Below are positions 63,501 to 64,000 of a stretch of DNA of 64,000 bases, piece by piece. A program made the position numbers and the translations under genes. Source of the stretch: Actinosynnema sp. ALI-1.44 (lineage in GTDB: Bacteria; Actinomycetota; Actinomycetes; Mycobacteriales; Pseudonocardiaceae); contig NZ_MTQO01000030.1 in assembly GCF_001984155.1 (NCBI RefSeq), positions 62,001 through 126,000 of the forward strand, given 5' to 3'. Each line of letters starts with the position of its first letter. Position 1 is the stretch's first letter. Under the pieces are notes generated by a model, which was not told where the DNA came from, did no database searches, and saw only the letters and a list, made by a program, of their open reading frames with translations.

Positions 63501-64000
63501 CCGACGCCATCGCGCCACCATCGCCCAGGTCCTGCATCAGTTGACCCCTGCGGGCCGCGAGACGCAGCGCGTCCCGCAGGTCGAGCACTCCCGCCACACA
63601 CGCTGCCACGAGTTCGCCAAGGCTGTGCCCCAGCACCGCCGCCGGTTCCACACCCCACGACCGCCAGAGCGCCGCGAGCGCGTACTCCACAGCGAACAGC
63701 GCGGGCTGGGTGTAGCGGGTCTCGTGCACCAGGTCGGCCTCGTGCGGAGCCGGATCGAGCACCGACCGCAGCCGTCGGCCCAACAGCGGTGCCAGCACCT
63801 CGTCGCACTCGTCCAGCGCGGCACGGAACACCGGCTCCGTGGCGTCGAGTTCACGGGCCATGCCCGGGTACTGCGCGCCCTGACCGGTGAACAGGAACAC
63901 AACCTTGGCCTTGCTCCCAGCAGGCACGTGGGCCGTGTACGCCGATGACGGCATGCCGCCCTCGGCGACGTCTGACAGCGACTCGTGCAGGCTCTTGGCT
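57559..64000 (-). CDS. hybrid polyketide/nonribosomal peptide synthase, 5' end outside window
   Basis: At least 2147 aa, continuing past the window edge, where a ketosynthase is expected. Residue numbers count from the Met at 63954. Domains in order: acyltransferase (GQGAQYPGM near 25, GHSLGE near 108, AFHSP as in malonyl-specific types); DH-like double hotdog (THPCLNDCMVDG with C420 where the catalytic His should be, HPGLIDAMFQ with D587 kept); ACP (LGLDSL, S743); heterocyclization domain (FPLTDLQQAYLLGR near 808, DALIID near 938, TPQVWLDHQ); adenylation domain (FTSGSTG near 1425; pocket read by eye as DLYNMSLIW, the cysteine code); PCP (GGNSL near 1812); thioesterase (GWSMGG near 1940, GDHYS near 2098). 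There is no ketoreductase or methyltransferase. It should join an unreduced polyketide to cysteine, cyclise it to a thiazoline and release the acid. Confidence 0.92.
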   Translation of the reverse strand, partial: AKSLHESLSDVAEGGMPSSAYTAHVPAGSKAKVVFLFTGQGAQYPGMARELDATEPVFRAALDECDEVLAPLLGRRLRSVLDPAPHEADLVHETRYTQPALFAVEYALAALWRSWGVEPAAVLGHSLGELVAACVAGVLDLRDALRLAARRGQLMQDLGDGGAMASVFASAESVRAVLEPWGGEVSIAAVNGPESVVVSGAEDAVAQVLAVLAEQGIRAKPVAVSRAFHSPRMDPMLAAFEAEASTVEYHAARIPLVSNVSGEVLLGENVYSAAYLREHARAPVAFHAGMTALYDAGHRVFVEIGPAPTLTGMAKRFAPPGEPERPLVFLPSLRPRHSDWQVLTDSLARLHTVGVEVDWATFDAGRGRRRATVPTYPFQRSRQWFEPTEPTVVRAVAAAPTGSVDLLGDLVSSPLAQTQFDAVLDPETHPCLNDCMVDGLPVVNIGVYLDTVFAASARLGGTGAVAVTDSLVLTSLVLEHGERKRVQLVVEPGVDGASTFGYHAEHRAENGGSFWTLHASGAFRAHTVAAGTLDLDAVRGRLTGELSDVDFHRRMWRRRVYLGDSARWIEHVWCEPGEALARMRAPRPGECAPYLLHPGLIDAMFQTVFSCLPAETPRDAVFMLVGMERFVFHGYEPDQTTYCHVRLAPTSDPSSTLAATVRLYDATGRAVAEAEGVYLKRAQRSTLLRSAPSPQSPPVRPAAVVRTEPAGHVLAQVPAAERSGHLRVEFARLIGRALGSRGEDLDVHEPLPHLGLDSLMALEVKDAMAVELGITLPLVAFLEGRSIAGLAEEAIALLGGASEEQPHPAAGLPAITADEAARHDPFPLTDLQQAYLLGRSEVFELGGVSTYFFLEVDVEVDLERLDAALRRMITRHDMLRAVVSPDGTQRVLPEVPDYRIDVTDLRDLPENEREHALAAIHAEVRDQVFDPAVWPLFVVRATRLTDESARLHIGLDALIIDAWSTSVFLREWAAAYRGEDGDLPPLEITYRDYVTTAKSIAGTPVHDAAERYWRERVETLPPAPDLPLATSPAAISAPRFAHRSTRLDPSVWAAFKRHASARGVTASAALCTAYSQVLAAWSKSGSFTLNVLFFNRLPLHEQVPDVVGNFSATTLLEVHCGAGEAFTAQAERVQRRLWTDLEHSHVSGVAVLRELNRVRGTAGSAGMPVVFASMVNFASSENDPAATGLAQHLIELGERGTQVSSSIRTPQVWLDHQVVEDQGGLAVNWDVVEDLFPEGMVDAMFGAYVDLLRRLCHDEAAWDAATPVLVPAADLEIRGRVNDTAGPRPRGLLHEPIASAAAERPDAPAVIAADRTLSYGQLDQAANRVAHWLREHGVGAGDLVAVVMEKGWEQVVGVLGVLRAGAAYVPVDAGVPTERLHTLLALCGGSVLLTQSWVEDRVDWPGDAVRLAVDGPEAQQPADDPLPTTTEPTDLAYVIFTSGSTGTPKGVMIEHAAALNTVVDVNERFGVTGDDRVLGLSALNFDLSVYDVFGVLGVGGALVLPEPQALREPARWAELVAEHRVTVWNTVPTLMEMFTEHALAAEVDALPVRVVMMSGDWIPVTLPDRIRTLLPDAGVWSLGGATEAAIWSIWYPIDRVDPRWTSIPYGTPMRNQRFHVLDEQMRPCPVWVPGQLHIAGAGLARGYLGDRAKTDASFVRHPVTGERLYRTGDLGRYLPDGTIEFLGREDFQVKINGYRIELGEVDAALLRQPGVRAAVAAAVGDRHTRRLVAYAVGDVTESGLLAGLRAQLPDYLVPSRVVIVDSLPLSANGKVDRAALPSPDAPASGATDATGPRDAVEARLVEVWSEFFPGSEVGVASDFFALGGNSLLAVRLVSRVRAEFGRALPLSELFGRPTIEGLAERLRDVKAETGRDALVPIRTGGTQPPLLLVHPVGGDVLCYAALADALGADQPCYGLQVPDADVPLGTVPDLARHYVAALTAAIPTGPYRVGGWSMGGMVALEIARQLSDAGHEVDLVAVIDLLEPPGSGPGREVDDPQLLSWFARDLAGLAGRSWAPAPESFPGGSAEALRVLHTRACAEQVLPSDIDSETLGAIFERFARNYRALLAYNPAPYPGRVLLVRAEQGASPDVTQAWLDLVPGDAHCVAVPGDHYSVMRAPQVTALADRLRAALLPVLPTVEGSR

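Noticed and set aside
59857-63948. A 1363-codon open frame on the plus strand
   Set aside because: It lies antisense to the synthase, whose domains and motifs are unmistakable; the long frame is a by-product of high-GC codon use.

Overview
The window is high-GC DNA with strong third-position G/C bias, many GTG starts, SARP/AfsR-type and TetR regulators, an actinobacterial furA-katG pair and a type I polyketide/peptide synthetase. It suggests a filamentous actinomycete, most likely of the Pseudonocardiaceae (Amycolatopsis/Kibdelosporangium/Lentzea-like). That placement is inference from gene content.

Bases 1-22540 look like accessory, partly decayed DNA. They hold an IS5/IS427-type insertion sequence with a broken transposase, a divergent arginase-like gene, two membrane transporters (AI-2E family and EamA family), the carrier-protein stump of a lost polyketide synthase, an integrase-type transposase relic and a large AfsR-like STAND regulator. 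They also carry the most interesting locus of the window: a protein kinase divergent from a four-gene, translationally coupled operon (12121-20797). The operon encodes a tandem RecB/Cas4-like Fe-S nuclease, a restriction-endonuclease-like protein, a DinG-type helicase and a pPIWI-RE protein (prokaryotic PIWI/Argonaute relative). The helicase, REase and pPIWI-RE proteins form the known pPIWI-RE conflict module. The extra duplicated nuclease, together with loss of the catalytic lysine in the usual REase, makes this a distinctive variant. The island appears to end at 22541-22585, where the 3' half of a tRNA-Pro(GGG) gene, starting in the anticodon arm, stands without its 5' half but with a terminator behind it. 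That is the expected scar of an integrated element.

Bases 23500-57500 are ordinary chromosome with many small regulator/target units. These are a MarR regulator with two matching operators and a coupled membrane protein, katG-furA, lipoproteins, a Tat-exported TPR/aspartyl-protease-like protein, and an MprAB-like two-component system. Two separate TetR/SDR pairs follow, then a substrate-binding/von Willebrand A cluster, a SnoaL-like protein, a CGNR regulator with an alpha/beta hydrolase, TerC, a DHA2 drug exporter with its TetR repressor and a strong operator palindrome, a second MFS exporter with MarR, and two AhpD-like proteins. Between them lie relics: two beta-lactamase tails, a WD40 tail and a NACHT-protein-like tail.

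Bases 57559-64000 hold the last part of a hybrid synthase read leftwards: AT, DH-like, ACP, heterocyclization, cysteine-type adenylation, PCP and thioesterase. With no ketoreductase and a DH-like domain lacking its catalytic histidine, the likely product is an unreduced polyketide joined to cysteine as a thiazoline.
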